From: Rhodospirillales bacterium
GTDB lineage: Bacteria > Pseudomonadota > Alphaproteobacteria > Rhodospirillales > WMHbin7
DNA: 48,549 nucleotides
Assembly: GCA_016214125.1 (NCBI GenBank)
Contig: JACRPC010000016.1
Location: 1-48,549 of the forward strand
Reading direction: 5' to 3'
Shown: piece after piece, positions 1 through 10,170 of the stretch
How positions within the stretch are numbered: the first letter of the stretch is position 1
Layout: each line of letters begins with the position of its first letter
Position numbers and translations under genes: made by a program
Notes under the pieces: generated by a model
What the model saw: the letters and a program-made list of their open reading frames with translations, nothing else
Told to the model about the DNA's origin: nothing
The model's database searches: none

Positions 1-58
1 CTTTGGAGATATCGCCGTAAATCCGGCTGCGAAGATCGTTCGAATAGGCTCGTCCCAT
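1..58 (-). CDS. IS630-family transposase, N-terminal fragment
   Basis: Nineteen codons are visible before the window edge. The protein begins MGRAYSNDLRSR, which matches the N-terminal helix-turn-helix start typical of IS630-family DDE transposases (usually MGRxYSxDLRxR). A GGAGG ribosome binding site lies a few bases upstream of the ATG. It reads outward, away from the rest of the window, and is identical to the fragment at the right end. No catalytic residues are visible. Confidence 0.7.
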   Translation of the reverse strand, partial: MGRAYSNDLRSRIYGDISK

Positions 59-137
59 GATCCACCTCCAATCAAGATGAATCACAAATTCGTAACCAAT
101 CCCTTAAGCCGATTCCGATTAAACGCACGACGCTCTA
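1..137 (-). mobile_element. Left-end IS630-type insertion sequence fragment
   Basis: The first 141 bases are the exact reverse complement of the last 141 bases of the window. The shared stretch begins at a TA dinucleotide (136-137), runs through about 80 bases of untranslated end with a strong Shine-Dalgarno (GGAGG), then enters a reading frame resembling IS630-family transposases. IS630-type elements insert at TA, which fits the boundary. The element is cut off by the window edge, so its length and second end are unseen. Family assignment rests on a short N-terminus. Confidence 0.75.
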
Positions 138-219
138 GACCACAGACATGTTGAAAAAAAGCTACACTCAGCGCCACCTTGACTGTTAAGCTGCAATTAT
201 TGGGCGGTGGAGGGAGCGG

Positions 220-1524
220 ATGGCCATTCGAAAACTACCGTTGAGTTCACTTGTAGTGAACCGTGCAAATGATCGGCATGGAGAGCTGGAAAACGAGACC
301 GCTGCAATTGCGTGGCTCTTCAACGAACGCGAGCAGCACATGCGAAATCTCGCCAAGGATATCGTTGAGAAGGGCGAAATCTACGAGTACCCCCTCGTGG
401 CCCCCGAGAAAACCAAGTTCATTGTGTTCGACGGCAACCGACGGGTAACCTGTTTGAAGCTCCTTGACGATCCGCGTCGGGCGCCAACCGGCGAACTGCA
501 AACATTCTTCCACGAACAACGCGGACTTTGGCGGGGTACCTTTCCCAAGGAGATTAGCTGTCAGGTCGAAACCGATCGCGACCGTATCGATGAGATACTT
601 TTCCGCCGTCACACTGGCACTCAGAACGGCGTCGGCCAGAGCACGTGGGACGACCGGATGAAGTCCACCTTCGTCACGCGCACCGGTAAGGGTGGCGGCC
701 CCAGCGTGGCAGATGAAATTGAGAAACGCCTGGCAGACGCCAACCTGCTTCCGTCTCGCCGCAAAATCCCGCGCTCGACGCTCAACCGGCTGCTTTCGGC
801 GGAGCCCTTTCGGCAGCGCGTCGGCATCAGCATGAAGGGGGGCCGGTTCGAGTTTACACACGACGAGACGACATCGCTTGCGGCTCTAGCGCGAATCGCC
901 AACGACCTTGCGAGCCGGAACGTCGTGCTGGGGGACATCTGGGATGTCGATGGCAAGCGAGAATACCTGAACAAGCTGGAGGACGAAGGTCTTCTCCCTG
1001 ACCCGGCGCAGGCGATCACGAAAGACGATGGGCCAAAACTGAAGACCAAGCCGTCGAAGGTAAAGCCAAGCGCGAGGGCGATACCGACTATACGCACGAC
1101 GCTGATCCCCCAAAAGGAGTTTGGGTTAAGCTGGCCCGGTCGGCTCCAGCGCCATCATCAGATATGGGAGGAGCTCCAGTTCCATCTCAACCTACGAACC
1201 CATCCGAACGCCGTATCGGTGTTGCTGCGTGTGCTCCTCGAACTCGCGTTGGAAAACTACATCAAGGAAGCTGGCGTCGCGGTTTATGACAATGACAAGC
1301 TGGCGACGAGATTGGAGAAAGCCGGCCTCCATCTTCAGGCGGCGGGCAAGATCGACATCAAGCAGATGGACGTGATCAGGAAGTTCAAACAAGGCGACAA
1401 GCTCGTCTCCGCTGACACGCTCAACAAGTACGTCCATTCGCCCAACTTCGCTCCGTCACCAGAGCACCTGATGTCGATGTGGGATAGCTTAGCCGACGTG
1501 GTGGTCCAGCTTCTAGAAGCCTAG
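220..1524 (+). CDS. ParB-like N-terminal domain protein
   Basis: This 434-residue protein has a ParB/sulfiredoxin-like N-terminal part: a 'preferred position' start (residues 1-20) and a GNRR box at residues 72-75, in the place of the GxRR motif of ParB-type domains. The rest is not recognised with certainty. The C-terminal 110 residues form a helical module ending with an NKYVHS-type motif and a conserved-looking WDSL segment. Similar ParB-like proteins occur in accessory and defence islands, but no partner that would prove this is present. The start is set by ATG after a strong GGAGGGAG sequence. It sits 80 bases from the IS end and converges with a GIY-YIG gene. DNA binding or nucleotide binding is plausible; the role is unknown. 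Confidence 0.6.
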   Translation: MAIRKLPLSSLVVNRANDRHGELENETAAIAWLFNEREQHMRNLAKDIVEKGEIYEYPLVAPEKTKFIVFDGNRRVTCLKLLDDPRRAPTGELQTFFHEQRGLWRGTFPKEISCQVETDRDRIDEILFRRHTGTQNGVGQSTWDDRMKSTFVTRTGKGGGPSVADEIEKRLADANLLPSRRKIPRSTLNRLLSAEPFRQRVGISMKGGRFEFTHDETTSLAALARIANDLASRNVVLGDIWDVDGKREYLNKLEDEGLLPDPAQAITKDDGPKLKTKPSKVKPSARAIPTIRTTLIPQKEFGLSWPGRLQRHHQIWEELQFHLNLRTHPNAVSVLLRVLLELALENYIKEAGVAVYDNDKLATRLEKAGLHLQAAGKIDIKQMDVIRKFKQGDKLVSADTLNKYVHSPNFAPSPEHLMSMWDSLADVVVQLLEA

Positions 1525-1534
1525 CTAGGCTTCT
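1515..1534. terminator. 20-bp perfect palindrome over convergent stop codons
   Basis: The sequence AGAAGCCTAG followed at once by CTAGGCTTCT is a perfect 20-bp palindrome. It contains the stop codons of both the ParB-like gene (1522-1524) and the GIY-YIG gene (1521-1523 on the other strand). It could act as a bidirectional transcription terminator for the two convergent genes, though a spacer-less palindrome forms a hairpin with a few unpaired loop bases and there is no long T run. Confidence 0.5.
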
Positions 1535-1988
1535 TCTGGCCAGCCGATTCCTGGTTCTGGAATTTCGGGAGGGTTAACTTCTGGTCGTGCATGGCCACTT
1601 GAAATTCGACCATACCCTCTCCGTTGTACCAGTAGATGAAGTTGATAGAATTGGTATCCGGGTTGTCGTCGCTAAAGGCTACGAAGCCTTCGAGGAGGAG
1701 GTCGCGTGCGTCATCATCGCCTTCGAAATTGAACCACTCGCCAAAATACCAATAGTTCGCGAACCCGGTGTGCAGCAGGCGTTCATGATACAGCACACCC
1801 CAGAACGGCTTGAAACCAATCAGCGTCAGGTCGGGCAGCCATGTCTTGGCGGCCTTGAGTCGGTCCTTGGTGCTCTTTGTCTTGCCAATCTTGTACCGAC
1901 CATTGCTCTCGAACATGTATATGTAACCAGGATCGACACGATAGATGTTCCAGACAGGGATCAAGGTTCCGACGTCTTTGAAGATCAT
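1521..1988 (-). CDS. GIY-YIG (T5orf172/MUG113-like) domain protein
   Basis: A 155-residue protein with the layout of the T5orf172/MUG113 branch of the GIY-YIG nuclease superfamily: GYIY at residues 21-24, YKIGKT at 32-37, an arginine at 43, an ER..LH motif around 69-73 and a GEWF box near 83-86. These are the usual catalytic and core positions of the family. GIY-YIG proteins of this type occur in phages and mobile elements and are often fused to other domains; this one stands alone. The ATG follows GAGG at a suitable distance. The gene overlaps the stop codon of the ParB-like gene in opposite orientation. Substrate and role are unknown; a nuclease role is inferred from the family. Confidence 0.65.
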   Translation of the reverse strand: MIFKDVGTLIPVWNIYRVDPGYIYMFESNGRYKIGKTKSTKDRLKAAKTWLPDLTLIGFKPFWGVLYHERLLHTGFANYWYFGEWFNFEGDDDARDLLLEGFVAFSDDNPDTNSINFIYWYNGEGMVEFQVAMHDQKLTLPKFQNQESAGQKKPS

Positions 1989-2119
1989 TTGGCGGGCCTC
2001 ATCGCGTTAGCGACGGAATTACAACCAGACTGCGGCGGCGCCTGTAGCGCCCCGGCTTCCGTCTTCATCGCCGAAACTAAACGCCTGGTGTCTGCGTCGG
2101 AATAGGGCATAGCTCAGTC

Positions 2120-2230
2120 TCAGTTAAGGCCGAACGGGCCAGTTCGAAAGCGCAGCGAGAAGGTCGATTCGAACGCGGGGGCAAGCATGCCATACAACTC
2201 GTCCAACCGCCGCACCAACTTACGCATCAT
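2120..2230 (-). CDS. Possible small ORF or gene remnant
   Basis: The stretch 1989-2321 has no clear gene. On the minus strand a frame is open from 2311 to the stop at 2120; its first ATG is at 2230, giving 36 residues (MMRKLVRRLDELYG start) with a leucine/arginine-rich helical look. No good ribosome binding site is visible and it could be the C-terminal remnant of a longer protein disrupted when this accessory segment formed. I do not recognise it. Confidence 0.2.
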   Translation of the reverse strand: MMRKLVRRLDELYGMLAPAFESTFSLRFRTGPFGLN

Positions 2231-2321
2231 GACGTTGAACTCCCCCTGGAGCTCAATGAGCCCTTCGCGGAAATAGCGATCAACTGGAAGCGGCCGTCCT
2301 GCCTGTCGATATTAGCCCCCC

Positions 2322-3875
2322 CTACTCCCACTCGATCGTCCCCGGCGGTTTCGAGGTCACATCGAACGTCACCCGGTTGATGCCCTTGACCTCGTTGATG
2401 ATGCGGTTGGCCACCCGACCCAGGAAGGCCATGTCGAAGGGATAGAAATCGGCGGTCATGCCGTCGGTCGAGGTGACGGCCCGAAGCGCCAGGGCGTAAT
2501 CGTAGCTGCGCGAATCGCCCATCACCCCCACCGTGCGCACCGGCAGCAGCACGGCGAAAGCCTGCCAGATGGCGTCGTAAAGCCCGGCATTGCGGATCTC
2601 TTCCAGATAGATCGCGTCGGCGGCGCGCAGGATGGCGAGCTTGTCCTTGGTGATTTCCTGGCCCGGAATGCGGATCGCCAGGCCGGGACCGGGGAAGGGA
2701 TGGCGGCCCACCATCTCCTCGGGCAGACCCAATTCGCGGCCAAGCGCCCGCACCTCGTCCTTGAACAGTTCGCGCAAGGGCTCGACCAGCTTCATGTTCA
2801 TGCGCTCGGGCAAGCCGCCGACATTGTGATGGCTCTTGATGGTGACCGAGGGCCCGCCGATCACGCTCACGCTTTCGATCACGTCGGGATAGAGCGTGCC
2901 CTGGGCCAGGAAATCGGCCCCGCCGGCCTTCTTGGCTTCTTCCTCGAAGACGTCGATGAACAGGGCGCCGATGGTCTTGCGCTTCTTTTCGGGATCGGTC
3001 ATCCCGGCCAGCTTGCCCAAGAAGAGATCGGCGGCGTCACGATGCACCAGCTTGATGTTGAAGCGGTCCCGAAAGACGCTCACCACCTGGTCGGCCTCGC
3101 CCTGGCGCATCAGCCCGTGATCGACGAAGACGCAGACCAACTGGTCGCCCACCGCCTCGTGGATCAAGGCCGCCACCACCGAGGAATCGACGCCGCCCGA
3201 CAAGCCGCAGATCACCCGCCCCTTGCCGACCTTGGCGCGCACGGCCTGGATGGCTTGCTGCTTGAAGGCGGCCATTGTCCAGTCGCCGGCCAGCCCGCAG
3301 ACGCCGTGAACGAAATTGCCCAATAGTTTGGCGCCGTGCGGCGTGTGCACCACTTCGGGATGGAACTGGACGGCGTAATAGCGCCGCCGATCATCGGCGA
3401 TGGCGGCATAGGGCGCGCCCTCGCTGGTCGCCACGGCGCGAAAGCCGGGCGGCAGCACCGTCACCCGATCGCCATGGCTCATCCACACCTGCTCGCGCCC
3501 GCCCTTGGCCCAGGCGCCGTGAAAAAGCGCGCAATCGTCGCTGATCGCCACATAGGCGCGGCCGAATTCGCGGGTGGCGCCGGGCTCGACCTTGCCGCCC
3601 AATTGATGGCAGATCGCCTGCTGGCCGTAACAGATGCCGAGAATGGGCAAGCCCGATTCGTAGACGCAGGCGGGGGGAAGCGGCGCGCCCTCGTCCAACA
3701 CCGAGGCCGGGCCGCCCGAAAGGATCAGCCCCTTGGGGCCGAAGGCCTGGAGCGATTGGGCGGTCACCTTGTTGAAGGGGTGGATTTCGCAATAGACCCC
3801 GGCCTCGCGCACCCGCCTGGCAATCAACTGGGTGACTTGCGAGCCGAAATCGAGAATGAGGATGCGGTCGGTCAT
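2322..3875 (-). CDS. guaA: GMP synthase (glutamine-hydrolysing)
   Basis: Converts XMP to GMP using ATP and glutamine, the last step of guanine nucleotide synthesis. The 517-residue protein has the full two-part architecture: a class I glutamine amidotransferase with Cys82 in GICYGQQ and the His172/Glu174 pair in QFHPEVVHT, then the ATP pyrophosphatase domain with its P-loop SGGVDS at 226-231, and the C-terminal dimerisation domain ending in GTIEWE. The start is the ATG at 3875 giving [13 protein letters not shown]; the frame stays open upstream but that extension overlaps rsmB and lacks family similarity. It lies 10 bases downstream of rsmB and is the third gene of a guaB-rsmB-guaA operon. 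Confidence 0.97.
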   Translation of the reverse strand: MTDRILILDFGSQVTQLIARRVREAGVYCEIHPFNKVTAQSLQAFGPKGLILSGGPASVLDEGAPLPPACVYESGLPILGICYGQQAICHQLGGKVEPGATREFGRAYVAISDDCALFHGAWAKGGREQVWMSHGDRVTVLPPGFRAVATSEGAPYAAIADDRRRYYAVQFHPEVVHTPHGAKLLGNFVHGVCGLAGDWTMAAFKQQAIQAVRAKVGKGRVICGLSGGVDSSVVAALIHEAVGDQLVCVFVDHGLMRQGEADQVVSVFRDRFNIKLVHRDAADLFLGKLAGMTDPEKKRKTIGALFIDVFEEEAKKAGGADFLAQGTLYPDVIESVSVIGGPSVTIKSHHNVGGLPERMNMKLVEPLRELFKDEVRALGRELGLPEEMVGRHPFPGPGLAIRIPGQEITKDKLAILRAADAIYLEEIRNAGLYDAIWQAFAVLLPVRTVGVMGDSRSYDYALALRAVTSTDGMTADFYPFDMAFLGRVANRIINEVKGINRVTFDVTSKPPGTIEWE

Positions 3876-3885
3876 GGCGCGAAGA

Positions 3886-6719
<2,834 letters not shown>

Positions 6720-6772
6720 GCGGGATCGACAAGGGGCTCGCAGGCCCTTTCCGGCTGGGTTATCCTGCCCCC

Positions 6773-8194
6773 ATGCGCCTTGCCAAAGCCCTGTTTGCCC
6801 TGTTGCTTTTCGCCCCCGGCGCGGCCGGGGCGCTCACCTTCGACGAATCGCGCCATCTTTTGGCCCGGGTTGGCTTCGGCCTGCCCAGCCGGGCGGAGAT
6901 CGAGCGATTCATGCCCTTTTCGCAGGAATCGGCGATCGAAGAGGTGTTCGGGCTCATGCAAAGCAAGCCCCTGACCCAGCCGCCGCCCGAGATCGAGGCC
7001 CCGCCCAAGGCCCTGGGCAAGGGCCCGGACGAGAAAGCGCGCCACGACTTCATGCGCACGCAGACCCAGGAACAGGCCAAGCGCCTGAAAGCCTGGTGGT
7101 GGGGCGAGATGCTTGCCACCGATTCGCCCTTCACCGAACACATGGTGCTGTTCTGGCACAACCACTTCACCTCGTCCTTGCGCAAGGTGAAATGGCCGGG
7201 CTTTCTTTACCGCCAGAACCTGCTGTTCCGCATCCACGCGGCGGGCAATTTCGCCGAGCTGTTGCGCGAGATCGTGCGCGACCCGGCCTTGATGATCTAT
7301 CTCGACAGCCAAACCAACCGCCCGGAAAGCCCCAACGAGAATTTCGCCCGCGAACTCTTCGAGCTGTTCACCCTGGGCGAGGGCCATTTCAGCGAATTCG
7401 ACGTCAAGGAGGCGGCGCGCGCCTTCACCGGCTGGCAGTTCGATTCCAAATCGGGCGAGGTGGTGTTCCGCCGCCCGCGCCACGATCCGGGCGAGAAATC
7501 GGTGCTGGGCCAGAAGGTGCGCACCGGCGACGATGTCGTGCGCGTCCTTCTCGAACAGCCGCGCACCGCCGAATTCATCACCGAGAAGCTGTGGCGGGAA
7601 TTCATTTCGGACAGCCCCGACGCCGACGAGATCAAGCGGCTGGCGGCGCTTTTTCGCGCTTCGGGCTACGAGCTGCGCCCCCTCTTGAAGGGCCTGTTCG
7701 CCACGCAAGCCTTCTGGGCGCCGGAAACGCGGGGAATTTTGGTGAAGTCGCCGGTCGATCTGGTGGTCGGCACGGTGCGCCTGCTGGGCGTGCCGCATGT
7801 CGATCCGCGCCGCCTGGCCCAGGTCGGCCGCGCCTTGGGCCAGGACCTGTTCGATCCGCCCAACGTCAAGGGCTGGCCGGGCGGAACGCGCTGGATCAGC
7901 ACCGACAGCCTGGCCAAGCGCGAGCAGTTCCTGCGCCAAATCGCCCGCGGCCGCGAGGGCGACGGCCCCGACCCCGGCCTGGGCGCCGGCTACAACCCGC
8001 TCGCCACCGACAACCCCTCGATCATGCCGTCCCTGGCCGATCTCGACCGCATGGCCAGCCCGCGCGCCGTCGAGGCCTTGAGCCGCCTGCTGCTGGCGCT
8101 GCCGCCCCTCGATCCGCCGCGCTCCCTGGAAGGGTCCAACCTGCGCCGGATCGCGCTGGGCTTCCTGCTCGATCCCGCCTTCGAGGTGAAATGA
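6773..8194 (+). CDS. DUF1800 family secreted protein
   Basis: A 473-residue protein of the DUF1800 family. It starts with a cleavable signal peptide (MRLAKALFALLLFAPGAAGA) and then the family's typical ESRHLLARVGFG motif; the HMVLFWHNHF and FAREL.ELFTLG motifs follow at about residues 120-210. The biochemical function of DUF1800 is not established; it almost always lies beside DUF1501, as here, with the stop overlapping the next start (ATGA). The ATG at 6773 was chosen for the signal peptide; there is no good ribosome binding site and a TATCCT -10-like box ends seven bases before it, so the mRNA could be leaderless. Confidence 0.85.
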   Translation: MRLAKALFALLLFAPGAAGALTFDESRHLLARVGFGLPSRAEIERFMPFSQESAIEEVFGLMQSKPLTQPPPEIEAPPKALGKGPDEKARHDFMRTQTQEQAKRLKAWWWGEMLATDSPFTEHMVLFWHNHFTSSLRKVKWPGFLYRQNLLFRIHAAGNFAELLREIVRDPALMIYLDSQTNRPESPNENFARELFELFTLGEGHFSEFDVKEAARAFTGWQFDSKSGEVVFRRPRHDPGEKSVLGQKVRTGDDVVRVLLEQPRTAEFITEKLWREFISDSPDADEIKRLAALFRASGYELRPLLKGLFATQAFWAPETRGILVKSPVDLVVGTVRLLGVPHVDPRRLAQVGRALGQDLFDPPNVKGWPGGTRWISTDSLAKREQFLRQIARGREGDGPDPGLGAGYNPLATDNPSIMPSLADLDRMASPRAVEALSRLLLALPPLDPPRSLEGSNLRRIALGFLLDPAFEVK

Positions 8195-9354
8195 TGCCCG
8201 CCGCTCCCAGCCGTCGTGACCTGTTGCGTCTGGGCTTGGCGGCGCCCCTGCTGATGGCGCTGCCGCGCTCGGCCCTGGCGCGGGGAAATTGGGACCGCAC
8301 CTTGGTGCTGATCGAACTCAACGGCGGCAATGATGGGCTCAACACCGTGGTGCCGCTCACCGACCCGCTTTACGAAAAGCTGCGTCCCAAGCTGGCGATC
8401 CCCAAGGCCCAAACTCTCGCCCTTTCGGCCGAGGCCGGGTTCCATCCCGCCCTGGCGCCCCTGATGCCGGTCTGGCGCCTGGGCGAAATGGCGATCGCCC
8501 AGGGGGTGGGCTATCCGAAACCCAACCGCTCGCATTTCCGCTCGATCGAGATTTGGGAGACCGCCTCGGCCAGCGACGAGGTGCTGGACGAAGGCTGGAT
8601 CGCCCGCCTGTTCGCCGGCGCGCCGCCACCCGCCCTCAATCCGGCCGACGCCCTGGTGCTGGGCAACAGCTCGCGCGGGCCCTTCGAGGGCGGCGGTCTG
8701 CGCCTGATCGTTCTCGATCGCAAAGGCGAGGGCCTGAAGCGGCCCGACCGGGTTTCGCCCGCCACCCATCCGGTCCGCAATCCGGCTCTCGAACACATTC
8801 TGGGCGTGCGCGCCGACCTGATCCGCGCCGGCCAAGCCCTGTTCGAACGGCCGCTGTCGGGACCCAAGCCGGCCGGCGATTTCCCCGCCAGCCCGATCGG
8901 CCAAGGGTTGGAAAGCGCGGCCCGCATCCTGATGGCGGGCTTGAAGGTGCCGGTCTTAAAAATCGCTCATGGCAGCTTCGACACCCACGCCAACCAGCTT
9001 CCCCAGCACGAAAAGCTGCTCTCGGAACTGGCCCAGGGCCTGGCGGCCTTCCGCCTGGCCCTGAAGGCGGCCGGGCTGTGGGACCGCGTGCTGGTGATGA
9101 CCTATTCCGAATTCGGCCGGCGCGCCCAGGAGAACGCCAGCCGGGGCACCGATCACGGCACGGCGGCGCCGCATCTGCTGATCGGCGGACGCGTCAAGGG
9201 CGGGTTTTATGGCGAAGCGCCGTCGCTGGCCAAGCTCGAAGGCGGCGACCTCGTTCACACACTCGATTTTCACCAGCTCTACGCCACGGTGGCGGAAGGC
9301 TGGTGGGGCCTAACGCCGCTCACCGGCCACAAGCCGCTGGCGGTTATCGGTTAA
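8191..9354 (+). CDS. DUF1501 family Tat-exported protein
   Basis: A 387-residue DUF1501 protein. It begins with a twin-arginine signal (SRRDLLRLGL followed by a hydrophobic stretch and ALA), so a folded, perhaps metal-binding product is exported. The family motifs LIELNGGNDGLNT (about residues 32-46), the conserved NRSHF segment and EFGRRAQEN...GTDHGTA near the C-terminus are present; the fold is related to alkaline-phosphatase/sulfatase-like proteins. It overlaps the DUF1800 stop by four bases; the two are translated together. ATG at 8191 or 8194 are both possible. The pair's function is unknown. Confidence 0.85.
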   Translation: MMPAAPSRRDLLRLGLAAPLLMALPRSALARGNWDRTLVLIELNGGNDGLNTVVPLTDPLYEKLRPKLAIPKAQTLALSAEAGFHPALAPLMPVWRLGEMAIAQGVGYPKPNRSHFRSIEIWETASASDEVLDEGWIARLFAGAPPPALNPADALVLGNSSRGPFEGGGLRLIVLDRKGEGLKRPDRVSPATHPVRNPALEHILGVRADLIRAGQALFERPLSGPKPAGDFPASPIGQGLESAARILMAGLKVPVLKIAHGSFDTHANQLPQHEKLLSELAQGLAAFRLALKAAGLWDRVLVMTYSEFGRRAQENASRGTDHGTAAPHLLIGGRVKGGFYGEAPSLAKLEGGDLVHTLDFHQLYATVAEGWWGLTPLTGHKPLAVIG

Positions 9355-9680
9355 CGCAGCAGCCGGCGCTGCAACAGACTTTGCATATCGCGGCGTCCGT
9401 CGAACACGCCAAAGACAAACACCTTGCGGTCGATGATCCGATAGATCACTCGGTAGGGCTTGTAATGGACTTCGCGAAAGTCGGTAAGACCGATGGCCGC
9501 CAATTCCTTGGGAATGTTGCCGCGCTGGGGAAGGCGCTCCAGGCCTTGGCAGGCGGCTTCGAGCGCTCTCAAAACCGCTTCAGCCTTTTCGACCGCATCG
9601 TTGGCCGCGATGTGGAGGCCGATGTCCTCGATATCGCGCTCGGCATCCTCAAGCAGCCAAACCTCGAAACGCTCGGCCAT
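9351..9680 (-). CDS. parE: ParE/RelE-superfamily toxin
   Basis: A 109-residue type II toxin of the RelE/ParE fold. Recognisable features are the N-terminal strand-helix with EDIGLHIAANDA, the middle LPQRGNIPKEL segment and FREVHYKPYRVIYRIIDRKVFVFGVFDGRRD, the last very typical of ParE proteins. ParE toxins poison DNA gyrase; the target here is inferred. Its start overlaps the upstream antitoxin stop by one base (TGATG), giving antitoxin-first coupling. It converges with the DUF1501 gene and shares four bases with its end. Confidence 0.85.
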   Translation of the reverse strand: MAERFEVWLLEDAERDIEDIGLHIAANDAVEKAEAVLRALEAACQGLERLPQRGNIPKELAAIGLTDFREVHYKPYRVIYRIIDRKVFVFGVFDGRRDMQSLLQRRLLR

Positions 9681-9952
9681 CAGACTTTCATGCGATCGCG
9701 GATGCGGGCGAAGGCTTGGCGCATCGGGCGAACCCGGCCGGCCTCTAGGGATTTTGTCGACAGCGCCAGCATCTTGAGCAGGGCCAGGGTCTCCTGAGTC
9801 TGTTCGTAGGTGGCAATGTCCTGCAAGACCGCTTTGGCCTCGCCGTGCAAGGTGATGATCACCGGCTCCGATCCATCGGCCAAGCCACGGATCATCTCCG
9901 GCGCATGCGCCTTGAGATAGCTGATCGGCCGTACACTTTCCTTGAGTTTCAT
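9680..9952 (-). CDS. Phd/YefM-family antitoxin
   Basis: A 90-residue antitoxin. The N-terminus (MKLKESVRPISYLKAHAPEM) and the following SEPVIITLHGEAKAVL are the Phd/YefM DNA-binding domain; the C-terminal part is the toxin-neutralising tail. It neutralises the ParE-like toxin encoded next and should repress its own promoter, which carries a palindrome between -35 and -10. An upstream extension of the frame lacks family similarity, so the ATG at 9952 was chosen. Confidence 0.85.
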   Translation of the reverse strand: MKLKESVRPISYLKAHAPEMIRGLADGSEPVIITLHGEAKAVLQDIATYEQTQETLALLKMLALSTKSLEAGRVRPMRQAFARIRDRMKV

Positions 9953-9981
9953 CGCCAATACCCGGTTTCCATTTCGACCAG

Positions 9982-10010
9982 AATATAGTCTAAATTTAGT
10001 CCATGCTCCA
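9982..10010 (-). promoter_or_regulatory. Phd-ParE promoter with operator palindrome
   Basis: TGGAGC (10010-10005) and TATATT (9987-9982) are spaced by 17 bases. The spacer contains the perfect 10-bp palindrome CTAAATTTAG (9990-9999), flanked by a TAGTC repeat. Phd-type antitoxins bind short palindromes overlapping their own promoter, so this is a likely autorepression site. Confidence 0.55.
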
Positions 10011-10132
10011 GTGTCGTCATCGCAAGGGCCAAGGCCCCCGGTCCGGCCCGCGCCGTCCAAGACGGCTGGCGAGAAAAACCAGGGTGACCGACCCGTCCAT
10101 CAAGCCTTTGTTCCCTGAACCTCTAAATGTTG

Positions 10133-10138
10133 TATACT
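10133..10138 (+). promoter_or_regulatory. Probable -10 element upstream of uvrD
   Basis: TATACT at 10133-10138 matches a sigma-70 -10 box 33 bases before the helicase start. Only a weak -35 candidate is seen (TTGTTC about 19 bases upstream). The surrounding 10011-10170 stretch contains nothing else recognisable. Confidence 0.35.
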
Positions 10139-10170
10139 AGCCGTTCCCTTTCGTCGATATCTCGGGTTTC

